From an uncultured Verrucomicrobiota bacterium (GTDB taxonomy: Bacteria; Verrucomicrobiota; Verrucomicrobiia; Limisphaerales; UBA1319), in contig CAIMWS010000180.1 of the NCBI GenBank assembly GCA_903845125.1, positions 1-48,131 on the forward strand: a DNA stretch of 48,131 nt, given 5' to 3'. The notes under the pieces were generated by a model. It did no database searches and was not told the DNA's origin. It saw only the letters and a list, made by a program, of their open reading frames with translations. Shown one piece after another: positions 25,806-34,851 of this stretch. Position 1 is the stretch's first letter; every line of letters starts with the position of its first letter. A program made the translations under genes and the position numbers.

Positions 25806-27905
25806 TCAAATATCCTCCGCCAGGCAGGCCTGGATTTCCCGGGTCAAATCAGCGAAGCGGAACGGTTTGTGGAGGAAGCGTTTGAGGCCGTAACGCTGGA
25901 AGCGGAAGATGACCTCCTGCTCGCTGTACCCGGTGGCGATCAGGATGCGCGCCTTGGGGCGCATGGAGCGCATGGCCAGGAACGCTTCTTCGCCGTTCAT
26001 GCGGGGCATGTTCCAGTCCAGGATCACGAGGGCGATCTGCTCCTGGTGCTGGCGGAACAGCTCCACGCCCTGGAGGCCATCCTGGCCCTGGATGACGTCA
26101 AAGCCGAGTTCCTGGAGCATCAGCGCGGTCATTTCCCGGACATCCGGCGCGTCCTCCACCAGCAGGATGGTCCCGGAGCCCTGCCAGCCCTCCGCCGCCG
26201 CGGCGGGAGCGGAAGCGGGGGCCACCAGCCGGCACGGGAGCCAGATGCTGAAGCGGGCGCCCTGGCCCGGCTCGCTGTGCACTTGCAGGGCGCCCTGGTG
26301 CGCCTTGGTGATGCCCAGCACCGCGGACAGGCCCAGTCCGCGGCCGGTCCCCTTGGTGGAGAAAAACGGCTCGAAGATTTTTTCCTGCACGTCCGGCGGC
26401 ATGCCGCAGCCCGAGTCCTCGACCTCCAAAAGCGCATATTCAGTGGCTGGCGCCGGGGCTGGGGCTGGCACCTCGTTTTCCTGGCCCATCCAGGGGGCCG
26501 CGAGGCCGGCCGCGGGCGGGTGGGCCAGGGAGGTGCGCAGGACGATGGTTCCCGGCTGGTCGCCGATGGCTTCCGCCGCGTTGGTGAGCAGGTTGCTGAC
26601 CAGCTGGCGCAGTTGGGCGGGATCGGCCTGCACGAACAAAGGGGCGGGATGGAACCGGGAACTCAGGTTGACTTGCCGGCTGAGCGAGCGCCGCCGCAAC
26701 TCCACGGCTTCCTCCGCGAGGTGGTTGAGGTCGGTGTTATCGACGGCGTAACAGCCCTCCCCGGAGGCGGCCAACATCTTGTTGCACAAATCGGCGGCCC
26801 GGAGGGCGGTCTGCTCGATCACGTCCGCGTTTTCCCGCAGCTCGGAATCCGGGCGCAGGCGGAGTCGCAGCAGGCTGGCCTGCCCGGCCATGGTGGCGAG
26901 CAGGTTGTTGAACTCGTGGGCCACCCCGGCGGCGAGCCGGCCAAGGCTTTCCAACTGCCGGGCCTGGCGCAGCCGGGCTTCCAGGGCGTGGCGCTCGCTG
27001 ATATCCGTGGTGGAGCCGGCCATGCGGACCACCTGGCCCCCCTCGTCATAGACGGTGCACCCGCGGGAACAAACCCACAGGTAATCACCAAACCGCGTGC
27101 GCAGGCGGTGTTCGCTGGTGTAAAAAGGGGTGTGCTTTTCCCAATGCTCGCGGACGATTTGGAGCACCCGCCCGCGATCCTCCGGATGGATCAATTCCTC
27201 CCAGATCCGCGGCTCGCCGGGGATGTCCGCTTCGCCATAGCCGAGCATCATTTTCCAGTTCGGCGAATAATAGGCCCCCCCGGTTTCGTAATTGATGTCG
27301 AAAATGCCGTCCTTGACTCCGGCCACCGCCAGGTCGTAGCGCTGGTGGCTCTCCAGCAGCGCCTGCGTCTTGCGCAGGCTGGACTGGCGCTCGTGATAAA
27401 GCGTCAGCGCGGAGCGGACCCGCAGGAAAAGCTCCACTTCATTCACCGGCTTGGAGAGGAAATCCATGGCGCCGCACTGGAAGCTGCGGGTCAAGGCTTC
27501 GTCGCGGCGCAAGGTGCCGCCGGTGATGATGATGATGGGGATCAGCCGGGTTTTGGGATGGGCGCTCAGGCGGCGCGCCACCTCGTACCCGGGCATGCCG
27601 GGCATCACGAGGTCCAGCAGCACCAGGCCCACATCATCCTGTTGGTCCAGAACCTCCAGCGCCTCCTGGCCCGAAGCCGCCTTCCGGATCTGTTTCAGGC
27701 CGAACTCGGCCAGCATCTGGTACAGGACCTCCCGGATTTCCTCCAGGTCGTCCACCACCAGCACCGGGGTGGCCCGCAGCAAATCGCTCAGGGGCAGCGT
27801 GGCCGGGGGGGTGCCGCCCACTTCGCCATCGCCGCCGGGTCGGGCCTGCAGGCTGCCAGTCCCGGGCCCCGGGGCCGGCTGTGGCTCTGGTGCCGGCGTG
27901 TTCAT
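25806..27905 (-). CDS. Cytoplasmic hybrid histidine kinase, REC/PAS/HisKA/HATPase/REC
   Basis: A 699-aa protein from the ATG at 27905; an in-frame upstream start at 27995 would add 30 residues without domain character. The first 40 residues are Pro/Gly-rich. Receiver 1 (about 45-165) keeps D52, D53, D98, T128 and K152. One PAS domain spans about 185-305 and ends in DISER. The kinase core has H330 (VAHEFNNLL, NtrB-like HisKA), N-box Asn438 and Asn442, EDSGCGM and GTGRGLGL. Receiver 2 (about 580-699) keeps E584, D585, D630 and K680. No membrane segment: the input is probably cytoplasmic or arrives through phosphotransfer to receiver 1. A 17-bp palindrome lies 68 nt upstream. Divergent from the four-gene kinase operon. 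Confidence 0.9.
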   Translation of the reverse strand: MNTPAPEPQPAPGPGTGSLQARPGGDGEVGGTPPATLPLSDLLRATPVLVVDDLEEIREVLYQMLAEFGLKQIRKAASGQEALEVLDQQDDVGLVLLDLVMPGMPGYEVARRLSAHPKTRLIPIIIITGGTLRRDEALTRSFQCGAMDFLSKPVNEVELFLRVRSALTLYHERQSSLRKTQALLESHQRYDLAVAGVKDGIFDINYETGGAYYSPNWKMMLGYGEADIPGEPRIWEELIHPEDRGRVLQIVREHWEKHTPFYTSEHRLRTRFGDYLWVCSRGCTVYDEGGQVVRMAGSTTDISERHALEARLRQARQLESLGRLAAGVAHEFNNLLATMAGQASLLRLRLRPDSELRENADVIEQTALRAADLCNKMLAASGEGCYAVDNTDLNHLAEEAVELRRRSLSRQVNLSSRFHPAPLFVQADPAQLRQLVSNLLTNAAEAIGDQPGTIVLRTSLAHPPAAGLAAPWMGQENEVPAPAPAPATEYALLEVEDSGCGMPPDVQEKIFEPFFSTKGTGRGLGLSAVLGITKAHQGALQVHSEPGQGARFSIWLPCRLVAPASAPAAAAEGWQGSGTILLVEDAPDVREMTALMLQELGFDVIQGQDGLQGVELFRQHQEQIALVILDWNMPRMNGEEAFLAMRSMRPKARILIATGYSEQEVIFRFQRYGLKRFLHKPFRFADLTREIQACLAEDI

Positions 27906-27972
27906 GGTTTGTTGGCAAACCTGCTCATAATGGGTGCTGCCATCCAATTTAATCAGTGACTGAGCGTGGCCC

Positions 27973-27989
27973 GTTTGGAGGCTCCAAAC
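27973..27989. promoter_or_regulatory. 17-bp operator-like palindrome
   Basis: GTTTGGAG and CTCCAAAC flank a single central G, giving perfect 8-bp half-sites. The size and symmetry suit a dimeric DNA-binding protein. It sits 68 nt upstream of the kinase start at 27905. The sequence CCGTTTGGA from its left half occurs again at 28057-28065 inside the next inverted repeat. Confidence 0.5.
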
Positions 27990-28052
27990 AAGCATTAAAT
28001 ACCTTCTTTAACCAGCCCGGGCCAGGGAAAATGCCGGCGCGCTGGCCTTGGT

Positions 28053-28068
28053 AGATCCGTTTGGATCT
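28053..28068. repeat. Inverted repeat in the divergent control region
   Basis: AGATCC and GGATCT are perfect inverted arms around GTTT. It shares the 9-mer CCGTTTGGA with the 17-bp palindrome 84 nt away, which hints at a second, weaker site for the same protein. Confidence 0.4.
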
Positions 28069-28170
28069 GTGGCTGGTGCGGTTTATACCGTGGGGGATCG
28101 GGATAAATTGACCAGCCAAAATAGGGGACTGGTGGCCGGACATTCAGCTTGCGAGGACCGGCCGCATTGA

Positions 28171-28186
28171 TTACGATTTTTCGTAA
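28171..28186. repeat. Inverted repeat upstream of the four-gene kinase operon
   Basis: TTACGA and TCGTAA are perfect inverted arms around TTTT. It lies about 110 nt before the ATG at 28294 and just upstream of the AT-rich putative promoter, so an operator role is possible. Confidence 0.35.
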
Positions 28187-28293
28187 GTTAGGAGCCAGGT
28201 CGTTCTGCCCCTGCGGGTGGTGAAGTGGTATTCTAGTTTATATTTTAATGCCCGTTCAAGTCAAGTCAATTAATTTTAGCCGCCGCCGTTCCA

Positions 28294-31200
28294 ATGATTG
28301 AGCATTTGATTTTTATCGCCGGAGTTACGGCGATGGCCTTTGGGATCTTCCTGGTGGCGGACCAGTTGCGTGCGCGTCTGGGCAAAACGAGCCGGGGGTG
28401 GGATGGGCTGCTTTTTTCGCTCACCTTCGGCCTGATGGCTGCGGGGTGCATCCAGTTTGGGCATGAAATCAGCGCGGGGGTGATCATCGATGCCCGCGGG
28501 GCGGTGCTGGCGGTGGCCACCATCGCCGGGGGATGGCCTGTGGGGGCGGTGGCCGCGGTGATCGCCACCCTCAGCCGGCTGGCCGTCGGGGGCGCCGGCG
28601 TGTGGGCCGGGAGCGCCGGCATCGGCCTGGATTTTCTGGTGGCTGCCGGGCTGGTCTGGGTTTGGCAGGGGCGGCAGAAGGGCTGGGCCGGCCAGCTCTC
28701 CCTGCTGGCGCTGTGCGGCCTCGGCGTGGGCTGCGTGGAGGCGCTTTCGCTGCGCTGGATCGGGGAGGCGGCCAACGGGGAAGCGCTGTTCCGCTCCGCC
28801 GGTTGGAGCCTGTTCATCACCCAGGTGGTCTGCACCCTGCTGCTGGGCAGCCTCATCCACCTCCAGCGCGAGCGCCGGCGGAGCCGGGAGGTTCTGCTTA
28901 CGGCCCTGGCCACCTCCCTGGATGGCTTTGTCCTGCTTGGGATGGATGGCCAGGTGCGCGAGGTCAACCAGGCGCTGGAGGCCATGACCGGGTATTCGCG
29001 TGCGGAATTGCTGGGTCTGAGCCTCCACCAGCTGAAGGTTGGCAGCTCGGCGGCGGAGGCGATCCGGTGGCTGGCGGAACTCAACGCGCGCGGCCAGCAT
29101 CGTTTCGTCTCCCGCTGGCGCCGCAAGGACGGCACGGAAATCGACCTGGAGGTGGCGGCCACCGCCGCCCCGGAGGCCATCGGCGGGATTTACTCCTTTG
29201 TCCATGACATCACCCACCGGCACCGGATGGAGGCGGATCTGCAGGCCAGCCGCAACCAGCTGCAATCGCTGCTGGACAACCTGCCGGATCCGGCCTGGCT
29301 CAAGGACGCCGCGGGCCGTTACCAGGCGGTGAATGCCCCCTGGTGCCGTTTTTTTGGCGTGCCCCCCGCCACCGCCCTCGGCCACGCCGCCGGGGATTTC
29401 CTGCCGGCCGAGGTGGCCCGGCTGTGGGCCGCCGAAGAGCAGGCGCTGCTCACCCGGCGGCTGCCGCTCAAGCGGGAAGATTGCATCACCGCCGCGGGCG
29501 GGGAGCCGCGGTGGTATGAAATCTGGATGTCCGCCCTGTGGGATGCCCAGGGCGCGCCCCAAGGCTTGGTGGGCATCGCCCGGGACATCACCGAGCGCAG
29601 GCTGGCGGAGGGCCGGTTGCTGGAAAGCGAGCGCCGTTACCGGCTGGTGGCGGAAAGCAGCAGCGACGTGATCTGGCTCTACAACCTCGCCTCGCAACAA
29701 TTCGAGTTTGTCAGCCCGGCCGTGGAGCGGTTGCGGGGCTATACCGCCGCGGAAACCCTGCGGCAGTCTTTTGCCGAAACCCTGACTCCGGAGTCCCATC
29801 GCCTGGTCACCGAGCGGCTGGGGCCGCGCATTCAGGCCTTGGAGGCCGGGGATGAATCCGCCCGGGTCCGGACCACGGAAATGGTCCACACCCGGCGGGA
29901 TGGCACCACCTTCCCGGCGGAGGCGGTGACCACCCTGGTGACGGATCCGGCGGGCCGCGTGACGCATATCCAGGGGGTCTCCCGCGACATCACCGAGCGC
30001 CAAAAGGCGGAGGCCGAGCGGCAGCAGCTGAACCGCGCCCTGCGCGCCCGGAGCGCCTGCAACCGCGCCCTGGTCCACGCCCTCAAGGAAGGGGAATTCA
30101 TGGAGCAGGTGTGCCGCCTCCTGGTGGAGGAGGGGGGCTACCGGCTGGCCTGGGTTGGCTGCCCCCTGTCCGATGAAGCCAAAAGCGTGCGGCTGGTGGC
30201 CAAAGCGGGCTGCGACGAGGGCTACCTGGCGGGGTTGGACATCACCTGGGCGGATACGGAGCGCGGGCGGGGCCCCACGGGCACCTGCCTCCGCACCCGG
30301 CAACCGGTGGTCAACCGCAATGTCGCCACCGACCCCAACTTTGCCCCCTGGCGCCAGGCGGCCCTGGCCCGCGGCTACGCCTCTTCGGCCGCCCTGCCGC
30401 TCGTGCACCAGCAGGAACTGCTGGGAGCCCTCATGGTCTATGCGGTTTCGCCCGAAGGTTTTGACGGGGGCGAGGTGGCCTTGCTGACCGAATTGGCGGA
30501 CGACCTGGCCTTGGGGATTGCGATGCTCCGCGTCCGCGTGGCGCGGGCCGCCGCCGAAGCCGCCCTGGAAAAACGCCTGCGCTATGAGCGCGCCCTCTCC
30601 GCCCTCTCCGCCAGCCTCCGGGAAGCGCCGGCGGTGGCCGGGGTGCTGGAGGAAACCTTGAGCCTCCTGCTGCGGACTTCCGGCATGGACCGGGCCAGCC
30701 TGTTCGAGAACCACGACGATCCCGAACGCGGCTGGTGCATGACCCGGATCCGGGAGGTTGCCCGGGAGGGCTTGGAACCAGCCTTGGGCCAGCCGTTGTG
30801 CCCGGATCTCCCCTACCGCGAGGCCTCCCCCTCCGGCCTGCTGCTCCAGCGGTTCCTCAACCGGGACCCCGTCCGCGGGCCGGTCAGCAGCCTGCCCCCC
30901 GGGGAGCGGCAGTTCATGGAGGCCCAGGGAGTCCAGGATTTCCTGATCCTGCCCATCTTCGCCGGCGGCCAGTTTTGGGGGTTCCTGGGCTTGGGCGACT
31001 GCACCCCGAGCCACCGCTTCGACGACCTCGACGAGTCCTTGCTGCGGAATGCGGCCAACCTGCTCGGGTGGCACCTCGCCGCCGCCTTGGACCGGGAGGC
31101 TTTGCGCGCCAGCGAGCAGGCGCACCGGCAGTTCATTGAATCCCTGCCGGATGGGGTTTACCGCAGCACTCATGCCGGGCGGTTCCTGGAGGTCAACCCC

Positions 31201-34200
31201 GCCATGGTCAGCATCCTCGGCTATGACAGCAAGGCGGAGCTGATGGCCATCGACATCAAGTCGCAGCTCTATTTTGCCGAGCAGGACCGGGAGAGTGCGG
31301 CCCTGGAGGAAAAACAATCCGAGCGGTCCACCTTCCGCCTGCGCAAAAAGGATGGGTCCGAAATCTGGGTGGAGGACCATGGACGCCACGTGCTGGATGC
31401 GCAGGGGAATGTCCTCTGGCACGAGGGGGTGCTGCGGGATGTCACCCTGCGCGTGCGGGCGGAAAGGGCCTTGCAGGAGCTGAACCAGCGGCTGGAAGAG
31501 CGCGTGCGGGAGCGCACGGCCGAGGCCCTGGAACTGTATCACCAGGCCCCGTGCGGGTATCACTCGCTGGGGCCGGACGGCCTGGTGTTGCAGATGAACG
31601 ACACCGAGCTGCGGTGGCTGGGCCGCACCCGGGAGGAGGTGGAAGGCCGCCTCTCCTACGCCTCCCTGATGCCTCCGGCGAGCGCGGAACGATTCAGCCA
31701 GGCCTTCCCCGGATTCGCCGCCCGGGGCGCCGAGGAAACCGTGGAGTGGGAGCTTTGCCGCCGGGATGGCCCGCCGTTAACCGTCCTGGTGACCAGCACC
31801 GCCCTGCGGGATGCCCAGGGCCGGTTCTTGAGAACCCGGGCCACCGTGGTGGATATTACCGGGCGCAATCAGGCGGAACAGGCCCTGCGCGAGGGGCGGC
31901 AGCGGCTGGCGGGCATCCTGGAGGGCACCAATGTCGGCACCTGGGAATGGAACATCCAGACCGGGGAAGTGGCGGTCAACGAGCGCTGGGCTGAAATCAA
32001 GGGTTTCAGCCTGGCGGAACTGGCCCCGGTGACGATCGGCACCGTGCTGAGGCTGGTCCACCCCGAGGACGTCCCAGTCAGCCAGGCGGTCTTGGAGAAA
32101 CACTGCCGGCACGAGCTGGACTACTACGAATTTGAAGGGCGGATGCGCCATAAGGATGGCCACTGGGTGTGGGTGTCGGAACATGGCAAGGTGATGCGCT
32201 GGACGGCGGATGGCCAGCCCTTGCTCATGCAGGGCACCCAGCAGGACATCTCCTCCCGCAAGCGCCTGGAGGCAGTGCTGCGGGAAAGCGAGGAAAAATT
32301 CCGGGTGCTGTACGAGTCGTCCCGGGATGCCCTCGTCACCACCGACCTGGCCGGCCGTTGCCTGGAGTGCAACCCCGCCGCCGTGGCCGTCTTCGGCTGC
32401 ACCGACCAGGCCGACCTGGTGGCACGCTGGCCGGTGGAGCTGTGCCCGGCCCGGCAGCCGGACGGCCGGGAATCCGGGCCCGCCTTTGCGGAGGTCATCC
32501 AACGGTGCCTGGCCGAAGGCAGCTTGTTCTTCGAGTGGTGTCACCAGCGCAAGGATGGCGGGGAGTTCCCCGCCGAGGTGGTCATCAGTGTGGCGGAAAT
32601 CCATGGCCGGAAAGTGCTCCACGGCGTGGTACGCGACATTTCCCGCCGCAAACAGGCGGAACAGGCGCTGCGGGCCAGCGAAGCCAAATTCCGCCAGCTG
32701 GTGGAAATGGCCCCCTTGCCGATGGCGCTGACGGATCCCGCTGGCGCCGTGCAATTGATCAACAGCCAGTTCACCCGGATGCTGGGCTATACGACCGCCG
32801 ACATGCCCAACACGGAGGCCTGGTGGAGCCTGGCCTACCCGGATGCCGCCTACCGCAGCCTGGTGCGGCAGCAGTGGGAGGTGTTGGTGGAGCGGGCGGC
32901 GCAGGGCACTGGTCAGGTGCCACCCACCGAATACCAGGTGGCCGGCCGGGATGGCCGGGTGCGCACCTTGCTGATTTCTGGCACCGTCCTCAAAGACGGC
33001 TTTCTGGCGGCCTTCCTCGACGTCACGCAGCTCAAGGAGGCCAATGAAACGCTGCGCAAGCTCTCCCAGGCGGTCGAATTCAGCCCCTCGATGATCCTCA
33101 TCACCGACCAGCGGGGCCTGGTGGAGTATGCCAACCCGGCCTGGGAGCGGGTCACCGGCTTCCGCCTGGCGGAGGTGGTCGGCAAAAAGCCGGCCGGCCT
33201 CAAATCCGGAGTTCATTCGCGCGAATTCTATGCGCACCTGTGGAGCGAGATCACCGCGGGCCGGATCTGGCGCGGCGAGTTCTGCAACCGCCGGAAGAAC
33301 GGCGAGCTTTACTGGGAGGCCGCCGCCATCGCCCCGGTGCATGACGACGCCGGCCGCATCACCCATTTTGTCGCCGTCAAGGAGGACATCACCGAGCGCC
33401 GCAAAGCGGAGGAGGAGCTGCGGTTGGCCAAGGAGGCCGCCGACGCCGCCAACCGCGCCAAGAGCACCTTCCTGGCGAACATGTCCCATGAGATCCGCAC
33501 CCCGATGAACGCGATCCTGGGCTTTGCGCAGCTGCTGCACCGCGATCCCGACCTCTCCAGCCAGCATCGGGCCCAGTTGGCCACCATCAGCCGCAGCGGC
33601 GAGCACCTGATGGACATCATCAACGACATCCTCGAGATGGCCCGCATCGAGTCCGGCCGCATCGCGCTCAACCCGGACACGTTCGATCTGCACCGGCTGC
33701 TGGAGGATCTGGAGCGCCTGTTCAGCCTGCGCGCCGAGGCCAGCCAGCTGGGCTTCCAGGTCGAGCGGCAGGGGACCGTGCCGCGCTGGATCCTGGCGGA
33801 TGAAACCCGCCTGCGCCAGGTGCTGATCAACCTGCTGGGCAACGCGGTGAAATTCACCCCCGCCGGCGGCTCCATCATCCTGCGCGTGAGCGCCACGGAG
33901 GAGCCGGACCGGACGCTGCTCCTGCATATGGAGGTGGAGGACACCGGCAAGGGGATCGCCCCGGAGGACATGCCCCACCTGTTCCAGGCTTTCTTCCAGA
34001 CCCAGACCGGCAAGCAGGTGGCCGGCGGCACAGGCCTGGGGCTGGCCATCAGCCGCGAGTTTGTGCGGCTGATGGGGGGCGATATGACGGTGGCCAGCCG
34101 GCTGGGGGCGGGCAGCAGTTTCCGGTTCGCCGTCCGGGTGGCCCCCGGGGACGAGGCCGCCGCGCGGGTGGGCCTGGCCCAGGCCCCGCGGGTCCTGCAC

Positions 34201-34851
34201 CTGGTGCCGGGCCTGGCCGCCTGCCGGGTGCTGGTGGTGGATGACCGGCCGGAAAACTGCGAACTGCTGGAGCGCCTCCTCACCCAGACCGGGTTCGAGA
34301 TCCGGACCGCCGCCGGCGGGGTGGAGGCGCTGGAGATCGGCCGGCAATGGGAGCCACACCTGGTGCTGCTGGACATCCGGATGCCGGGCATGGATGGCTA
34401 CGAGGTGGCCCGGCGCCTGCGGGTGGCCCAAGGCCAGGCCGTGCGGATCCTGGCCCTGAGCGCCAGCGTGTTCGCGGAGGATCACCAAAAGGCCCTGGAC
34501 GCGGGCGCCGACGCCTTCATGGCCAAGCCGTTCCAGCAGGCCGAGCTGCTGGAGTGCATCAAGGAGCTGGCCCGGGTCGAGTATGTGTATGAAAACGCCG
34601 GACCGGCGGAGGCCTCGGCCCCGGCGGGCCCCAGTTCGAAACTGCCCTCCGCCGAGGAAATCAGCCAGCTGCCGGCGGAGTTGGTGGCGGCGCTGCGCGA
34701 CGCCATCTCCCGGGCCGCGTTTGACCAGATGCTGGACCTGGCCGGGCAGGTGGCAGCCCTGAACGGGCCCCTGGGCCGGCGGATGCTGCAGTTGGTGGAG
34801 CAATTTGACTACCGCACCCTGCAAAAAATGCTCGCGCTTCCCGGATCATGA
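28294..34851 (+). CDS. Giant membrane hybrid histidine kinase, 5TM/9 PAS/2 GAF/HisKA/HATPase/REC
   Basis: A 2185-aa sensor. Residues 1-190 form five or six membrane segments resembling the 5TMR-LYT module (IDARGAVLAVATIAGGWPVG, GGAGVWAGSAGIGLDF). Cytoplasmic PAS domains lie near 200-312, 320-440, 443-572, 940-1055, 1075-1195, 1203-1325, 1330-1455, 1460-1580 and 1585-1703. GAF domains lie at about 585-748 and 765-935. The kinase core is complete: H1732 (MSHEIRTPMNAILGF), Asn1846 and Asn1850, EDTGKGI, GGTGLGLAISRE. The receiver (1977-2093) keeps D1983, D1984, D2027 and K2078. A conserved ~85-residue helical tail follows. It is the first gene of a four-gene operon; its stop overlaps the next ATG by 4 nt. 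From the third PAS domain on it is a paralogue of the next gene. No Shine-Dalgarno is visible. Confidence 0.92.
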   Translation: MIEHLIFIAGVTAMAFGIFLVADQLRARLGKTSRGWDGLLFSLTFGLMAAGCIQFGHEISAGVIIDARGAVLAVATIAGGWPVGAVAAVIATLSRLAVGGAGVWAGSAGIGLDFLVAAGLVWVWQGRQKGWAGQLSLLALCGLGVGCVEALSLRWIGEAANGEALFRSAGWSLFITQVVCTLLLGSLIHLQRERRRSREVLLTALATSLDGFVLLGMDGQVREVNQALEAMTGYSRAELLGLSLHQLKVGSSAAEAIRWLAELNARGQHRFVSRWRRKDGTEIDLEVAATAAPEAIGGIYSFVHDITHRHRMEADLQASRNQLQSLLDNLPDPAWLKDAAGRYQAVNAPWCRFFGVPPATALGHAAGDFLPAEVARLWAAEEQALLTRRLPLKREDCITAAGGEPRWYEIWMSALWDAQGAPQGLVGIARDITERRLAEGRLLESERRYRLVAESSSDVIWLYNLASQQFEFVSPAVERLRGYTAAETLRQSFAETLTPESHRLVTERLGPRIQALEAGDESARVRTTEMVHTRRDGTTFPAEAVTTLVTDPAGRVTHIQGVSRDITERQKAEAERQQLNRALRARSACNRALVHALKEGEFMEQVCRLLVEEGGYRLAWVGCPLSDEAKSVRLVAKAGCDEGYLAGLDITWADTERGRGPTGTCLRTRQPVVNRNVATDPNFAPWRQAALARGYASSAALPLVHQQELLGALMVYAVSPEGFDGGEVALLTELADDLALGIAMLRVRVARAAAEAALEKRLRYERALSALSASLREAPAVAGVLEETLSLLLRTSGMDRASLFENHDDPERGWCMTRIREVAREGLEPALGQPLCPDLPYREASPSGLLLQRFLNRDPVRGPVSSLPPGERQFMEAQGVQDFLILPIFAGGQFWGFLGLGDCTPSHRFDDLDESLLRNAANLLGWHLAAALDREALRASEQAHRQFIESLPDGVYRSTHAGRFLEVNPAMVSILGYDSKAELMAIDIKSQLYFAEQDRESAALEEKQSERSTFRLRKKDGSEIWVEDHGRHVLDAQGNVLWHEGVLRDVTLRVRAERALQELNQRLEERVRERTAEALELYHQAPCGYHSLGPDGLVLQMNDTELRWLGRTREEVEGRLSYASLMPPASAERFSQAFPGFAARGAEETVEWELCRRDGPPLTVLVTSTALRDAQGRFLRTRATVVDITGRNQAEQALREGRQRLAGILEGTNVGTWEWNIQTGEVAVNERWAEIKGFSLAELAPVTIGTVLRLVHPEDVPVSQAVLEKHCRHELDYYEFEGRMRHKDGHWVWVSEHGKVMRWTADGQPLLMQGTQQDISSRKRLEAVLRESEEKFRVLYESSRDALVTTDLAGRCLECNPAAVAVFGCTDQADLVARWPVELCPARQPDGRESGPAFAEVIQRCLAEGSLFFEWCHQRKDGGEFPAEVVISVAEIHGRKVLHGVVRDISRRKQAEQALRASEAKFRQLVEMAPLPMALTDPAGAVQLINSQFTRMLGYTTADMPNTEAWWSLAYPDAAYRSLVRQQWEVLVERAAQGTGQVPPTEYQVAGRDGRVRTLLISGTVLKDGFLAAFLDVTQLKEANETLRKLSQAVEFSPSMILITDQRGLVEYANPAWERVTGFRLAEVVGKKPAGLKSGVHSREFYAHLWSEITAGRIWRGEFCNRRKNGELYWEAAAIAPVHDDAGRITHFVAVKEDITERRKAEEELRLAKEAADAANRAKSTFLANMSHEIRTPMNAILGFAQLLHRDPDLSSQHRAQLATISRSGEHLMDIINDILEMARIESGRIALNPDTFDLHRLLEDLERLFSLRAEASQLGFQVERQGTVPRWILADETRLRQVLINLLGNAVKFTPAGGSIILRVSATEEPDRTLLLHMEVEDTGKGIAPEDMPHLFQAFFQTQTGKQVAGGTGLGLAISREFVRLMGGDMTVASRLGAGSSFRFAVRVAPGDEAAARVGLAQAPRVLHLVPGLAACRVLVVDDRPENCELLERLLTQTGFEIRTAAGGVEALEIGRQWEPHLVLLDIRMPGMDGYEVARRLRVAQGQAVRILALSASVFAEDHQKALDAGADAFMAKPFQQAELLECIKELARVEYVYENAGPAEASAPAGPSSKLPSAEEISQLPAELVAALRDAISRAAFDQMLDLAGQVAALNGPLGRRMLQLVEQFDYRTLQKMLALPGS

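Larger units (their letters stand above)
27906..28293. other. 388-nt divergent control region between two signalling operons
   Basis: This non-coding stretch separates the minus-strand kinase (start 27905) from the plus-strand operon (start 28294). It contains three short perfect inverted repeats, entered separately, and a markedly AT-rich part (28229-28275) before the plus-strand gene. The AT-rich part includes TATTCT (28229-28234) and TATATT (28239-28244) as possible -10 elements. I found no convincing -35, no Shine-Dalgarno before 28294 and no small gene. Confidence 0.5.

Noticed and set aside
28276..34824. Long antisense open frames (1095 and 1015 codons) under the giant kinase
   Set aside because: Low-complexity Gly/His/Gln-rich translations without domains; shadows of the high-GC sense gene.
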